Positions 27,938 through 36,485 of a DNA stretch of 64,000 nt are shown here, piece after piece. The stretch comes from Jeotgalibacillus terrae (GTDB lineage: Bacteria; Bacillota; Bacilli; Bacillales; Jeotgalibacillaceae), in NCBI RefSeq assembly GCF_016908195.1, contig NZ_JAFBDK010000002.1, positions 62,001 through 126,000 on the forward strand, written 5' to 3'. Numbering within the stretch: position 1 is the first letter of the stretch; each line of letters begins with the position of its first letter. The position numbers and the translations under genes were made by a program. The notes under the pieces were generated by a model, which was not told where the DNA came from, did not search any database, and worked only from the letters and a program-made list of their open reading frames with translations.

Positions 27938-28063
27938 CTCCTTAAAACTCTAGCTCACTAACTAGAAAAAACTACCACAGTCAGTTAAGGAGAGTCAACC
28001 TTTTTCGGGAAAACCCACCTTTTCTCACACTGTACAGAAAAATTTTCAACTTGAGCTTATGAC

Positions 28064-28101
28064 ATGATGAAAAGCCCTGAGAGTGACAAACTCCCGGGCC
28101 T
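28064..28101 (-). terminator. Terminator of the NERD-like gene
   Basis: Minus-strand stem AAGGCCCGGGAGT / ACTCTCAGGGCTTTT with one bulged A and a T run. Confidence 0.75.
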
Positions 28102-28107
28102 TGTAAG

Positions 28108-28629
28108 TCACTTATTCATCCAACTAAATCCACGCTCAAGTATATTCAAGTGGTGCGGCTTAATCGGTTTTTCCTGCTGGACGTTTTTCTTAAGAATAAT
28201 GCGCTCTATGTATTCAGGAATTTCACTTTCACTGAGCAGCCACTGATTGCCTTCTATGTTTTTATGGTTGCCTGGGACATTGATCTTGACCCGTTTTTTG
28301 AAACCTACGATTGAATAGAAGTAGTCGTGGAAATATGGAGGGAGTATTTTCTTTAGGGCTTGTATGATTTTTTCATTTTCCTGCAGAGGATTTTTCATTC
28401 TCACATCTCCGTCTGACAGCCAGATCGGCCGCTCCTGCGTTCCGTCAATCATACCCCTTGCTTCATTATATTGAATCACGAAAATGCCGCCACTTGTAAA
28501 AACAATCCGGTCAATCATCAACTCATCGTCAAGTGTACGATGCGACAGATTCAGCTGAGTCAGTGTACGATTTTCTATTTTTAAATTTAATGTGTTTTCA
28601 TTATCAAGGCTTGTTAAAGCATGAACCAT
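28108..28629 (-). CDS. NERD-domain-like protein with altered catalytic residues
   Basis: A 173-residue soluble protein. LMIDRIVFTSGGIFVIQ matches the NERD (nuclease-related) core, usually IDHxxVSxxGIFVIETKN, followed by G.I.G....W; here the next residues are YNEARGMIDGTQERPIW. The Glu and Lys of the usual E-x-K are replaced by Gln and Asn, so nuclease activity is doubtful. The C-terminal part (QENEKIIQALKKIL onward) is typical of NERD proteins. Single gene with its own terminator. Confidence 0.7.
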   Translation of the reverse strand: MVHALTSLDNENTLNLKIENRTLTQLNLSHRTLDDELMIDRIVFTSGGIFVIQYNEARGMIDGTQERPIWLSDGDVRMKNPLQENEKIIQALKKILPPYFHDYFYSIVGFKKRVKINVPGNHKNIEGNQWLLSESEIPEYIERIILKKNVQQEKPIKPHHLNILERGFSWMNK

Positions 28630-28874
28630 GATCCGCCACCCTTTTTCATTTTAAATTAACAGATAATTCTATTATATCTTTCAGTTTCCAGATAAAAAGG
28701 TTATATGACAAATTAATGAAAAAGGTCCTATAACAAATTTTGACGAATAGTTCTATCAACCTGCATTTTATATATAAAATGCTCTCACTCTGTCGAATTC
28801 TGAATCCAGCTGGAATCCAATCATAATTCCTGCTAAAATAACTAAAGCCGTTCGAACTGAAAAGGAGAACTGAT

Positions 28875-29402
28875 ATGACAAATAATGATATTTTAATCCG
28901 TTTACGATATGCACTGGATATTAAAAACGTTGATATGATTGAAATTTTCCGCCTTGGCGGAGTCGATGTAACGAAGGATGACGTCCTGAAGATTCTTACG
29001 AAGGTTGATGAGGACACATTTTATGATCACGATGAGCCCGAAGAAACTGATGAGTATATCAAATGCACCAATTCAATGCTTGAATCCTTTTTAAATGGAT
29101 TTATCACTTTTAAAAGAGGACCACAAAAATCAAAAACGGGAGAACCCGTTAAACCTGATCGCTCCATCAAAAATCATGCAAGCGTCAATAACGTCCTGCT
29201 CAAAAAAGTAAAAATTGCCCTCTCCCTAACCAGCGAAGACATGCTCGACATCTTTGACCGTGCAGGCATCACAGTCACAAAAGGCGAACTCGGCGCACTG
29301 CTCAGAAAAGAAGGCCAGAAAAACTATAAGCCATGCGGCGACCGTTTTGCACGGAACTTTTTGAAGGGATTGACGTTGAAGTTTCGTGATAATGTGAATT
29401 GA
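28875..29402 (+). CDS. DUF1456 (YehS-like) protein
   Basis: A 175-residue cytosolic protein with two copies of the DUF1456 unit: LIRLRYALDIKNVDMIEIF...GVDVTKDDVLKIL (about 5-85) and LLKKVKIALSLTSEDMLDIF...GITVTKGELGALL (about 105-170). The family is widespread and of unknown function. AAAAGGAGA precedes the ATG. Only a repeat block separates it from the convergent oxidoreductase. Confidence 0.85.
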   Translation: MTNNDILIRLRYALDIKNVDMIEIFRLGGVDVTKDDVLKILTKVDEDTFYDHDEPEETDEYIKCTNSMLESFLNGFITFKRGPQKSKTGEPVKPDRSIKNHASVNNVLLKKVKIALSLTSEDMLDIFDRAGITVTKGELGALLRKEGQKNYKPCGDRFARNFLKGLTLKFRDNVN

Positions 29403-29407
29403 TTTTT

Positions 29408-29499
29408 GGGGACGGAGTTTAGACTCTGCTTTTTTGGGACAGAGTTTGAATTCCTGTGGACGGAGTTGGCACTCCATTTGGAGTATCAACTCCGTCCCC
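29408..29499. repeat. REP-like element: two forward arms plus 42-bp hairpin
   Basis: GGGGACGGAGTT, GGGACAGAGTT, then TGGACGGAGTTG to AACTCCGTCCCC (29458-29499). Sole structure between convergent genes. Confidence 0.9.
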
Positions 29500-29521
29500 A
29501 TTTTCTCTTTCCCGTTCCATC

Positions 29522-30673
29522 TCAAACCTCCACCCATCTCTCCTCCTCAGCACTCTTCAAAATCGCATCCACAATTCTCATATTATAATGTCCTGCTTCA
29601 AAATCAGCGAAATCGCTTTGCACACCCGAATGCTCAATTTTGTTATAAAACGAGAGCATCAAATTTTTGAGACAGTCAGGCCAGCCTTCCTGATGTCCGC
29701 CAGGGAAGTGTGCGTAGCTGCTGGCGGTTTCTGACAAAAGGCCCGGATCTTTCATGAGCAGTTGATTTGGTTCGCTTCGTTTGCCGATCCATAACCGGTT
29801 GGGTTCCTCCTGATCCCATTCCAGCGTCCCGTCTCCCAGTGAAACAGTGTAGTGAAGATGATTTTTTTTGCCGGCTGTTACCTGGGAGACGTTGAACATC
29901 CCCTTCACCCCATTTTCGAACTGAACCAGCACGTTGCCGGCATCTTCTGTAGAAATGTCGACTGATGTAAATGCCTGTCCAGGTTCATTTGAAAAAGTTG
30001 AGCCTTCAGATACTGTGGGTTTTTTTCGTGTGGAATGAAGGGTTGTCAGATCAGCCATCACGCGGATGATGCGGCTGCCAACCAGATGCTGAAGGGTATC
30101 ACACCAATGCGAACCGATGTCAGCTATGGCTCTGGACTCCCCGTTCAGCTGAGTATCCATGCGCCAGCTGTAGTCAGTATCATAAAGACACCAATCCTGC
30201 AGATAACCGCCAGAAACAAGGTGCGGGCGTCCCATCTCCCCATTCGCAATGCGGATTCTTGCTTCTTCAACGATCGGATAATGCCTGTAGTTAAAACAGA
30301 CACCGTGGACCAGACCAGAATCTTTAGCAATTTGAAGTAGTTCAGCAGACTGCTCACTATTTAAAGCGAGCGGCTTCTCAGAAAGCACATGCTTTCCAGC
30401 AAGCAGAATTTTCTTATTCAGCTCATAGTGAAGCACATTAGGCGTGCAGTTATGTATGACTCGAATCTCGGGATTTTCCAACAGCTCATCAATCGATGAA
30501 TACGCATAAGCAAGCCGGTACTCCGCTGCAATCCGTTCCGCCTTCTCTATAGACCTCGACACAATCGCAGCTGCCTCCACCCCCGGTAGCCGTTTCAACG
30601 CCTCTAAATGCGCCATCGCTGAAAAACCAGTACCTACCACCGCTGCACGAATTAACTCTTTCATCTTCTCCAT
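29522..30673 (-). CDS. Gfo/Idh/MocA-family oxidoreductase
   Basis: A 380-383-residue NAD(P)-dependent dehydrogenase. N-terminal Rossmann fold with AAVVGTGFSAMAH, HNCTPNVLH and the conserved SEKPLAL (Lys of the EKP motif). The C-terminal domain (about 130-340) has GSHWCDTLQHLVG with the catalytic-region His. Members oxidise or reduce sugars and inositols; the substrate is unknown. ATG at 30664 has proper spacing to GGATGGAG; the ATG at 30673 is too close to AAAGGGG. Appears monocistronic. Confidence 0.9.
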   Translation of the reverse strand: MEKMKELIRAAVVGTGFSAMAHLEALKRLPGVEAAAIVSRSIEKAERIAAEYRLAYAYSSIDELLENPEIRVIHNCTPNVLHYELNKKILLAGKHVLSEKPLALNSEQSAELLQIAKDSGLVHGVCFNYRHYPIVEEARIRIANGEMGRPHLVSGGYLQDWCLYDTDYSWRMDTQLNGESRAIADIGSHWCDTLQHLVGSRIIRVMADLTTLHSTRKKPTVSEGSTFSNEPGQAFTSVDISTEDAGNVLVQFENGVKGMFNVSQVTAGKKNHLHYTVSLGDGTLEWDQEEPNRLWIGKRSEPNQLLMKDPGLLSETASSYAHFPGGHQEGWPDCLKNLMLSFYNKIEHSGVQSDFADFEAGHYNMRIVDAILKSAEEERWVEV

Positions 30674-30724
30674 CCCCTTTGCGGATAAATGAATATTCAG
30701 ATAGTGGTATTATAGCACTTCTTT

Positions 30725-30820
30725 GGGGACGGAGTTTACACTCCACGAAAAAGGGACAGAGTTCGCTCTAAAATAGAGTCTGAACTCCGTCCCCAAAAAA
30801 CGGAGTGTCATCTCCGTCCC
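30725..30820 (+). repeat. REP-like element, 70-bp unit plus extra arm overlapping a gene end
   Basis: Unit 30725-30794 (GGGGACGGAGTT, GGGACAGAGTT, AACTCCGTCCCC), then TCTCCGTCCC to 30820. The last arm forms the final codons and stop of the aminotransferase gene. Confidence 0.9.
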
Positions 30821-31995
30821 AAAACCTCAGCCAATCTTCTCACTCCCTCCACAATCTCTTCTTCCCTCGCCGCACTGAACGACAGCCTCAGTTTATCCTG
30901 TCCGTGCTCCTGTTCTAGACAGAAATGTTTTCCGGGAATGTAGGATACGCCTTTCTGTGTGGCTTGGTTTAAAAGTTCTGTAGTATCAACACCCGGAGCA
31001 GTTAGCCAGATGAAGTAGCCTCCGTCAGGCTTGGTCCAGGTTACTTCGCGTGGCATATATGTAGTGAGTGCGTCAATCATTGCATGGCATTTACGATGGT
31101 AAACGTCCCGGCATGACTGAAGATGACTCTCCCAGTCCACGGATGCCAGAAAAGTTGCCATGACAGATTGTGCAAATGGATGGTCCAGATCTTTTTTGAA
31201 ACGGAACAGGGTCTGAATCCATTCCCGGTCAGCTGCTACCCATCCAATACGCATGCCTGGTGCAACAACTTTTGATAACGAGCCGATATAGAGCACTCTG
31301 CCTTCACGATCCAGAGATTTTAATGTGGGGACGGGTTCGTGAAAATGAAGTTCCCCGTATGCGTCATCTTCCATCACCAGAAAATCGTAAGTTGATGCCA
31401 GGTTGAGCAAATGTTTTCTACGTGTTATAGACATCGTTGTTCCTGTTGGGTTTTGAAAGGTTGGAATAGTATAAAGCACCTTTGGCATTGGTTTCCCTTT
31501 CTGCTTTCTTTTCACCAGCAACTCTTCCAACATATCAGTATTCAACCCATGTTCATCAACAGGAACGGTCAGAATCCGGCCAGTATAATTTTGAAAAATC
31601 TCGAGTGCTTCCATGTATGTTGGTGATTCCAGGATAATGTACGTGTCTTCATCAATTAAAATTCTTGCTATCAGATCAATTGCCTGACACGCTCCTGAAG
31701 TAATCAGCAATTCCTCGCGTTTCACACTAATGTTTCTTTCGGTCATACGCTCGAGTAACTGCGTATGCAGCTTTTCGATTTGCGGGCTGCCGATATAATG
31801 GAGCGGCAGGTCACGCTCTTCATTTAAAAGGAGTGTCACTGCCTGACTCAGTTCATCTACAGGGACCAGTGAGGCATCAGGAAAGCCAGAGCTGAGACGC
31901 ACACATCCTTTAGGCACATGCGGCATCCATGTGCCAGGGGGATCTTGTTTGATCGCTGAATGGATGTTTTTAGAAAAATAGTATAAATATTTCAT
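30808..31995 (-). CDS. PLP-dependent aminotransferase (MocR/ARO8-like class I)
   Basis: A 395-residue class I/II aminotransferase similar to 2-aminoadipate/aromatic aminotransferases. It has the substrate-loop start FPDASLVP, ITSGACQAIDL (cofactor phosphate region), PTFQNPTG, EDDAYGELHF and the PLP lysine in SLSKVVAPGMRIGW. No HTH domain is attached. Natural substrate uncertain. GGAGGT precedes the ATG. Its last residues (GRR) and stop are encoded by a repeat arm. Confidence 0.9.
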   Translation of the reverse strand: MKYLYYFSKNIHSAIKQDPPGTWMPHVPKGCVRLSSGFPDASLVPVDELSQAVTLLLNEERDLPLHYIGSPQIEKLHTQLLERMTERNISVKREELLITSGACQAIDLIARILIDEDTYIILESPTYMEALEIFQNYTGRILTVPVDEHGLNTDMLEELLVKRKQKGKPMPKVLYTIPTFQNPTGTTMSITRRKHLLNLASTYDFLVMEDDAYGELHFHEPVPTLKSLDREGRVLYIGSLSKVVAPGMRIGWVAADREWIQTLFRFKKDLDHPFAQSVMATFLASVDWESHLQSCRDVYHRKCHAMIDALTTYMPREVTWTKPDGGYFIWLTAPGVDTTELLNQATQKGVSYIPGKHFCLEQEHGQDKLRLSFSAAREEEIVEGVRRLAEVLGRR

Positions 31996-32016
31996 AATGT
32001 AAGACCTCCATTTTTT

Positions 32017-32078
32017 GAACAGAGTTTATACTCCAATATAACAGGATAAAGTTAACAGACTATAAACTCTGTACCCAA
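32017..32078. repeat. Degenerate REP-like element
   Basis: GAACAGAGTTTA, CAGGATAAAGTT and AAACTCTGTACCC keep the arm order of the 70-bp unit but with several substitutions. It lies just upstream of the aminotransferase ribosome site. Confidence 0.65.
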
Positions 32079-32153
32079 TCAGCACTTCAATTTAAAACCA
32101 TTTTATTATAAAATAAAATCAGAACTTTCAGAAAAAATAATCGGAGTGACTAT

Positions 32154-32678
32154 ATGGATAAAATTAAACAGCCAGCTACACTGTTTCTGGCCATACCAAT
32201 TGGACTGATTCTCATAATCGTCGCCTACTCTTCCTCACAAACGTATGAACAGCAAACGCTCATTCCTGTGATGAAAAGTCTGTCTGCTCCTGACTGGCTG
32301 CGTGCCCTCATGGATCAGGTCAGCTTCACTTATGCAGGGAGTCTGGTCAGCACTCAGTCATTGGGCTACGCAGGATTCACTGAATTCTTTTTAAGAAAAG
32401 GCGCACACGTCATTATCTTTTTTTCAATCAGCTTTTTTCTCTTCAGACTGCTCATTCATCTGATTCCATCGGTGAAAAAGGCAGCATCACTAAACTTGGC
32501 TCTTGTTATTCTTTTTGCATTCAGCGATGAATTTCATCAGTACCTTACAGGTGGAGGACGGACACCCACATTTCACGATATCATACTCGATACAACCGGA
32601 GGGATACTCGGTTTAGCCGTGGCGTTTGGTATTTTTGTGCGTTATAAGAAACGGCGGAAGAATTGGGGACGGAGTTAA
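32154..32678 (+). CDS. VanZ-family membrane protein
   Basis: A 174-residue protein with four to five TM segments and the VanZ core: LRKGAHVIIFFSISFFLF, then AFSDEFHQYLTGGGRTPTFHD, whose D-E-x-H-Q and R-x-x-x-x-D pattern is the family signature. VanZ proteins are linked to low-level teicoplanin resistance and cell-surface stress; the biochemical role is unknown. The terminal codons (WGRS and stop) come from the REP-like element that starts at 32665. Confidence 0.88.
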   Translation: MDKIKQPATLFLAIPIGLILIIVAYSSSQTYEQQTLIPVMKSLSAPDWLRALMDQVSFTYAGSLVSTQSLGYAGFTEFFLRKGAHVIIFFSISFFLFRLLIHLIPSVKKAASLNLALVILFAFSDEFHQYLTGGGRTPTFHDIILDTTGGILGLAVAFGIFVRYKKRRKNWGRS

Positions 32679-32735
32679 CACTCCATTTGAAGTGTTAACT
32701 CCGTCCCCAAAAAACGAAGTGCCAACTCCGTCCCC
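32665..32735. repeat. REP-like element: perfect 44-bp hairpin plus extra arm
   Basis: GGGGACGGAGTTAACACT / AGTGTTAACTCCGTCCCC (32665-32708), then another AACTCCGTCCCC arm ending one base before the acyl-CoA dehydrogenase stop. Fills the gap between convergent genes. Confidence 0.92.
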
Positions 32736-34412
32736 CTAAACCCCGCTCATCAACTCCCCAAATCCATCCACAGTCCTCATCTCACCGCCAAACTCTCTCA
32801 CCCCCCAGACCTCTTCACAAAACACATCACACAGCATACGTTCCCTTTCACCATGTCTCACTGCAAACCCCGCTGTCAGCAAACATTCTGTGAGTTTGGT
32901 CATTTCTTTCATCATGTGTTTGGCTTCAAATGTTTGCAGGTCTGTGGGCATTTGTTTGAACTGTCTCAGCTCTTTCAGAATGCGCCCCGCCTGTTTTTCA
33001 AGCTCAGTATGCCATGATGAAGCTTGGATCGCTTCCAGCTGTGCCTCCACCCACTTCACAAAAATATCGTCAATGCCGTTTTTCAGCAGACGGATCAGTT
33101 CGAGAGCCAGGATGTTTGCTGTGCCTTCCCAAACGGTCAGCACCTGGGCATCACGGAGCAGCCGCGGTGTAACGAAGTCTTCGATATAGCCGTTGCCGCC
33201 GTGCATTTCGATTGCTTCATGCGAAAAGTGAATCGCATTTTCAGCGGTTTCTTTTTTCAAAAGAGCGATCAGCAGTCTTACAAGCAGGCCTTCTTCACGG
33301 CTGGCTGATCCATCAGTCACTTTGTCATACAGCGCGATCAGTTCGAATACGCTGACCGTTTCTGCGTGAAGAGTAGCGGCCATTTTACCAAGGGAATCTT
33401 TTACCATCGGATACTGGGTGAGCGGCGCTCCGAACGCTTCCCGTTTTTCAGCGTAGTCTTTTGACTCTAAAAGGGCCCGCCGCATAATGCCGATTGAGGC
33501 GACTGCGTTACAGATGCGCGAGAGGTTCAACGCCTCGAGCATATAGTTGATTCCTCTTGCCGGATCGCCGACAACATAAGCTTTTGCTCCGTCAAATTCC
33601 ACTTCACCTGATGGCACTGCGCGCACGCCGAGCTTATCTTTCAGACGCCTGATTTTCACACCGTTTAATTCACCATTTTCTCTCCACGGCACTGCGAAAA
33701 GTGTGAGTCCTTTAGAACCTGACGGCGCTCCTTCCATCCTCGCAAGCACCATCACTACACCAGCCATACCGGCATTTGATGCGAAATATTTTTCTCCGTA
33801 AAGACGGTATTCACCGTTTTCAAGCACCGCTTTTACCACATTGGCCCCGACATCTGATCCTCCCTGACGCTCTGTCAAAAAGGTCGCACCTTCATACAGC
33901 GGCAAGTCACCGGTTGAACAGACGTGCGGTAAAAAGCGGCTTTTTACACTGTCATCTGCATAATGATCGAGCAAATAAGCGGTCGCCATGGTGAGCGTTA
34001 CCGGGCAGTAAAAACCCGCTTCCGCATGCGATACGAGAAAGCCCTGTGCAAAACTGTACAGATAGTTCCCCTTACGCCCCAGCGGCGGAATCGGCTCATG
34101 AACGTAGCCGACAATCCCGCTCCCGTAAACCTGCCGCACAGTTTCCGCGTATCCCTCATTCACCCAGACCTTCGACTGATCATTCCCAAACCGGTCATAC
34201 TTCTCAAGGCTCGGCGCCCCCTCGCGATCTGTGTGCCGCGCCCGCTCGTCAATCTCGTTCGCTGCAGCACGGCCAAGTTCAGGGAGTTCTCCGCCTGCAA
34301 ACTCATAAAGCGCATCATCCAGCTTTTCTTTCAACAATTTTTTTAATGTCTCGTTTCCCTCAAAAAAATTCCGTTTGGTATCCAGACGCTCCTCAGTCAG
34401 CACACGCGTCAT
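32736..34412 (-). CDS. Acyl-CoA dehydrogenase (AidB/long form)
   Basis: A 558-residue flavoprotein. ACD signature segments: TFLTERQGGSDVGANVV, then FASNAGMAGVVMVLARM, RICNAVASIGIMRRAL (FAD region), KREAFGAPLTQYPMV and ALIHGGNGY-like AIEMHGGNGYIEDF. TVWEGTANIL is typical of the C-terminal part and of AidB-like members. It introduces a double bond into acyl-CoA. It overlaps the ligase gene by 4 bases (ATGA), so translation is coupled; third gene of the MerR operon. Confidence 0.9.
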   Translation of the reverse strand: MTRVLTEERLDTKRNFFEGNETLKKLLKEKLDDALYEFAGGELPELGRAAANEIDERARHTDREGAPSLEKYDRFGNDQSKVWVNEGYAETVRQVYGSGIVGYVHEPIPPLGRKGNYLYSFAQGFLVSHAEAGFYCPVTLTMATAYLLDHYADDSVKSRFLPHVCSTGDLPLYEGATFLTERQGGSDVGANVVKAVLENGEYRLYGEKYFASNAGMAGVVMVLARMEGAPSGSKGLTLFAVPWRENGELNGVKIRRLKDKLGVRAVPSGEVEFDGAKAYVVGDPARGINYMLEALNLSRICNAVASIGIMRRALLESKDYAEKREAFGAPLTQYPMVKDSLGKMAATLHAETVSVFELIALYDKVTDGSASREEGLLVRLLIALLKKETAENAIHFSHEAIEMHGGNGYIEDFVTPRLLRDAQVLTVWEGTANILALELIRLLKNGIDDIFVKWVEAQLEAIQASSWHTELEKQAGRILKELRQFKQMPTDLQTFEAKHMMKEMTKLTECLLTAGFAVRHGERERMLCDVFCEEVWGVREFGGEMRTVDGFGELMSGV

Positions 34413-35908
34413 TTCGCCACCACCTCACGCAGCACTTGTTTTAAGATTTTGCCTGAAGCATTCCTCGGCAGTGCCTCCACCTGTTCATAGATCTTTGGAA
34501 CTTTGAATGACGCAAGCTTTTTCGCTAAATGAGATGAAAGCTCGCTGTCACTGATCTCCGTTTCAGCAGCAAAAACAGCTTTGACCGTCTCTCCCCACTG
34601 AGGATGCGGCACACCAATCACTGCTGCTTCACGCACGCCTGGCACAGTCAGCATTGCTTCTTCAATCTCTTTTGGATACACGTTCACTCCACCTGATATA
34701 ATGAGATCCTTTTTACGATCCACAACCCAGATGTAGCCGTTCTTATCACGTGTTGCAAGGTCCCCAGTCCGTAGCCAGTTGCCCGTCATTGTTTTAGCAG
34801 TCGCTTCAGGATCTTTGTAATACCCGAGCATATTGCCTTCCCCGCTCAGCAAAATTTCCCCAACTTCATCCGGCCCGGCCTCTGTGCCATCCTCATTGAA
34901 AATCTGCAGATCAGTATGAAGCGGCGCACGCTTTCCAATACTGCCTGCTTTTTCAGCGTGTTCGTCAGCATGCAGCAATGAACCGCTCGGACCCGCTTCA
35001 GTGAGGCCATATACACAGACCAGCCGATCCGTGTGAAATGCGGCGGAAATTTTCTCAATCTCACCTTTAGATAAAGGAGAGCCTCCATAAATCCACCACT
35101 TCATCGATGACAGATCCGCCCCCTTAAGCTTCGGATGCCCTGCTGTCAGTAAATAAGCAACCGGCGCACCAAAAAAGTGAGTAGTCCGCTCCATCTCAAC
35201 CGTTTCAATCAGCAGCTCAGGTGTAAATGTCGGTGTCAGCACAAGCGTTGAACCCACATACAACCCTGCCATTAAAAATAAATGGAGCGGCGCAGAATGG
35301 CTGAGCGGCATCATTAACAGGATCCTGCTTTCAGGCTTCACCTCCATCTCCACGGCAATCATAGAGGCCACTGTAAAAATGTTGCGATAGCTGAAAAGCA
35401 CGCCTTTAGGGCGCCCCGTCGTCCCTGACGTATAAAGAATAGTTGATTCATCATCCTCTTTGGACTGGCTAATCAATTCCTCATCACTTTGGATAAACAT
35501 GTTATTGTAAGAAAGCCAGCCTTCTTCAGGAGCTCCTGTCGTAATCAGGATTTCAGGTGATGGCAAACCTTTTGCCGCACCTTCCACCCACTCGTGAACG
35601 ATCAGCGCTTTTGCATCAGAATGATCTAAAATATACGCAAGTTCCTCAGCCGTCAGCTTCACATTAACCGGCACCACCACTGCATCCAGCCGCTGAACTG
35701 ATATGTAAGCGATTACAAATTCAGGCGTATTCGGTAAAAACAGCGCGACCTTATCACCCTTTTGAATGCCCTGCTGCTTTAACCCCTGACTGAACTGATT
35801 GACCTTCTGATTCAGCTCACCATAAGTCATTCCGTTCCCCATAAAGCGCAGCGCATCACGACCTCCATACTTTCTTGCCTGAAAAGCCACTAATGATGAT
35901 GTGTTCAT
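34409..35908 (-). CDS. Acyl-CoA synthetase (AMP-forming)
   Basis: A 499-residue ANL-superfamily ligase of full length. P-loop-like A3 motif TILYTSGTTGRPKGV, A5 YGLTEAGP, A7 LRTGDLATRD, A8 DRKKDLIISGGVNVYPKEIE and the catalytic Lys in NASGKILKQ are all seen. It activates a carboxylate, probably a fatty or branched acid, to acyl-CoA for the following dehydrogenase. The gap to the upstream MerR gene is 5 bases. GGGAGA precedes the ATG. Confidence 0.92.
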   Translation of the reverse strand: MNTSSLVAFQARKYGGRDALRFMGNGMTYGELNQKVNQFSQGLKQQGIQKGDKVALFLPNTPEFVIAYISVQRLDAVVVPVNVKLTAEELAYILDHSDAKALIVHEWVEGAAKGLPSPEILITTGAPEEGWLSYNNMFIQSDEELISQSKEDDESTILYTSGTTGRPKGVLFSYRNIFTVASMIAVEMEVKPESRILLMMPLSHSAPLHLFLMAGLYVGSTLVLTPTFTPELLIETVEMERTTHFFGAPVAYLLTAGHPKLKGADLSSMKWWIYGGSPLSKGEIEKISAAFHTDRLVCVYGLTEAGPSGSLLHADEHAEKAGSIGKRAPLHTDLQIFNEDGTEAGPDEVGEILLSGEGNMLGYYKDPEATAKTMTGNWLRTGDLATRDKNGYIWVVDRKKDLIISGGVNVYPKEIEEAMLTVPGVREAAVIGVPHPQWGETVKAVFAAETEISDSELSSHLAKKLASFKVPKIYEQVEALPRNASGKILKQVLREVVAK

Positions 35909-35913
35909 TCTCC

Positions 35914-36285
35914 CTACCCCTTTTCACGTAATTTTTGTTCAAATTCCTGCAGGAGTCCTTGCATCTCACCCTTCATTTCCTCAAGTTCAGCAATCTTCTC
36001 ATCAATTTCCGCCGTCCGCTGCCGGCCATATTCAACCGTCCGTTCGAGCTGTCTGCGCCCCGAACGATCCAGATCAAACAGCAGCACCATCTCCTTAATC
36101 TCATCAAGCGAAAAACCAAACCGCTTTCCCCTGAAAATCAACTTCAACTTCGCCAAATCACGCGCACCAAACAACCGGACATTCCCCTCAGAACGCTCAG
36201 GACAAACCAGTCCAAGCTCCTCATAATAACGGATCGTCCGCGTCGACACCCCAAACAACTTAGCCACCTCACGAATCGTCATCAT
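35914..36285 (-). CDS. MerR-family regulator of the acyl-CoA operon
   Basis: A 122-123-residue MerR protein starting at one of two adjacent ATGs (36285/36282) behind AGGGGTGAG. HTH MTIREVAKLFGVSTRTIRYYEE (about 1-22, split here only for reading), then ERSEGNVRLFGARDLAKL and a dimerisation coiled coil (about 70-120). No cysteine metal site. It resembles regulators of branched-chain and fatty acid breakdown of the LiuR type. The open frame extends upstream into a repeat and is not coding there. It is the first gene of the operon it probably controls, behind a MerR-type promoter. Confidence 0.9.
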   Translation of the reverse strand: MMTIREVAKLFGVSTRTIRYYEELGLVCPERSEGNVRLFGARDLAKLKLIFRGKRFGFSLDEIKEMVLLFDLDRSGRRQLERTVEYGRQRTAEIDEKIAELEEMKGEMQGLLQEFEQKLREKG

Positions 36286-36304
36286 CTCACCCCTGCATAA
36301 AAAT

Positions 36305-36335
36305 AAAATATCATTTACGTTAACGTTAAGTTCAA
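36305..36335 (-). promoter_or_regulatory. MerR-type promoter and operator of the acyl-CoA operon
   Basis: Minus strand: -35 TTGAAC, a 19-base spacer filled by the dyad TTAACGTTAACGTAA, and -10 TATTTT. Overlong spacers with a central dyad are the hallmark of MerR-activated promoters. The -10 is about 20 bases from the start codon. Confidence 0.75.
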
Positions 36336-36360
36336 GAGGGGGAAGGGAAATTCCTTTATT

Positions 36361-36468
36361 GGGGACGGAGTTAACACTCCACAAGAAATATGAACGCTGT
36401 CCCCGATAATCAGAATACAGCAAAAGGGACGGAGTTTAGACTCCATATGAAGTCTAAACTCCGTCCCC
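36361..36468. repeat. Two REP-like hairpins
   Basis: 36361-36404: GGGGACGGAGTT to AACGCTGTCCCC. 36426-36468: GGGACGGAGTTTAGACT to AGTCTAAACTCCGTCCCC, a perfect hairpin. They lie between the MFS end and the MerR promoter. Confidence 0.92.
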
Positions 36469-36485
36469 AAAATCTCTCTGTGCCC

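Noticed and set aside
36286-36423. N-terminal extension of the MerR protein
   Set aside because: The extra frame runs through the promoter and a repeat hairpin and has no ribosome site; the ATGs at 36285/36282 have one.
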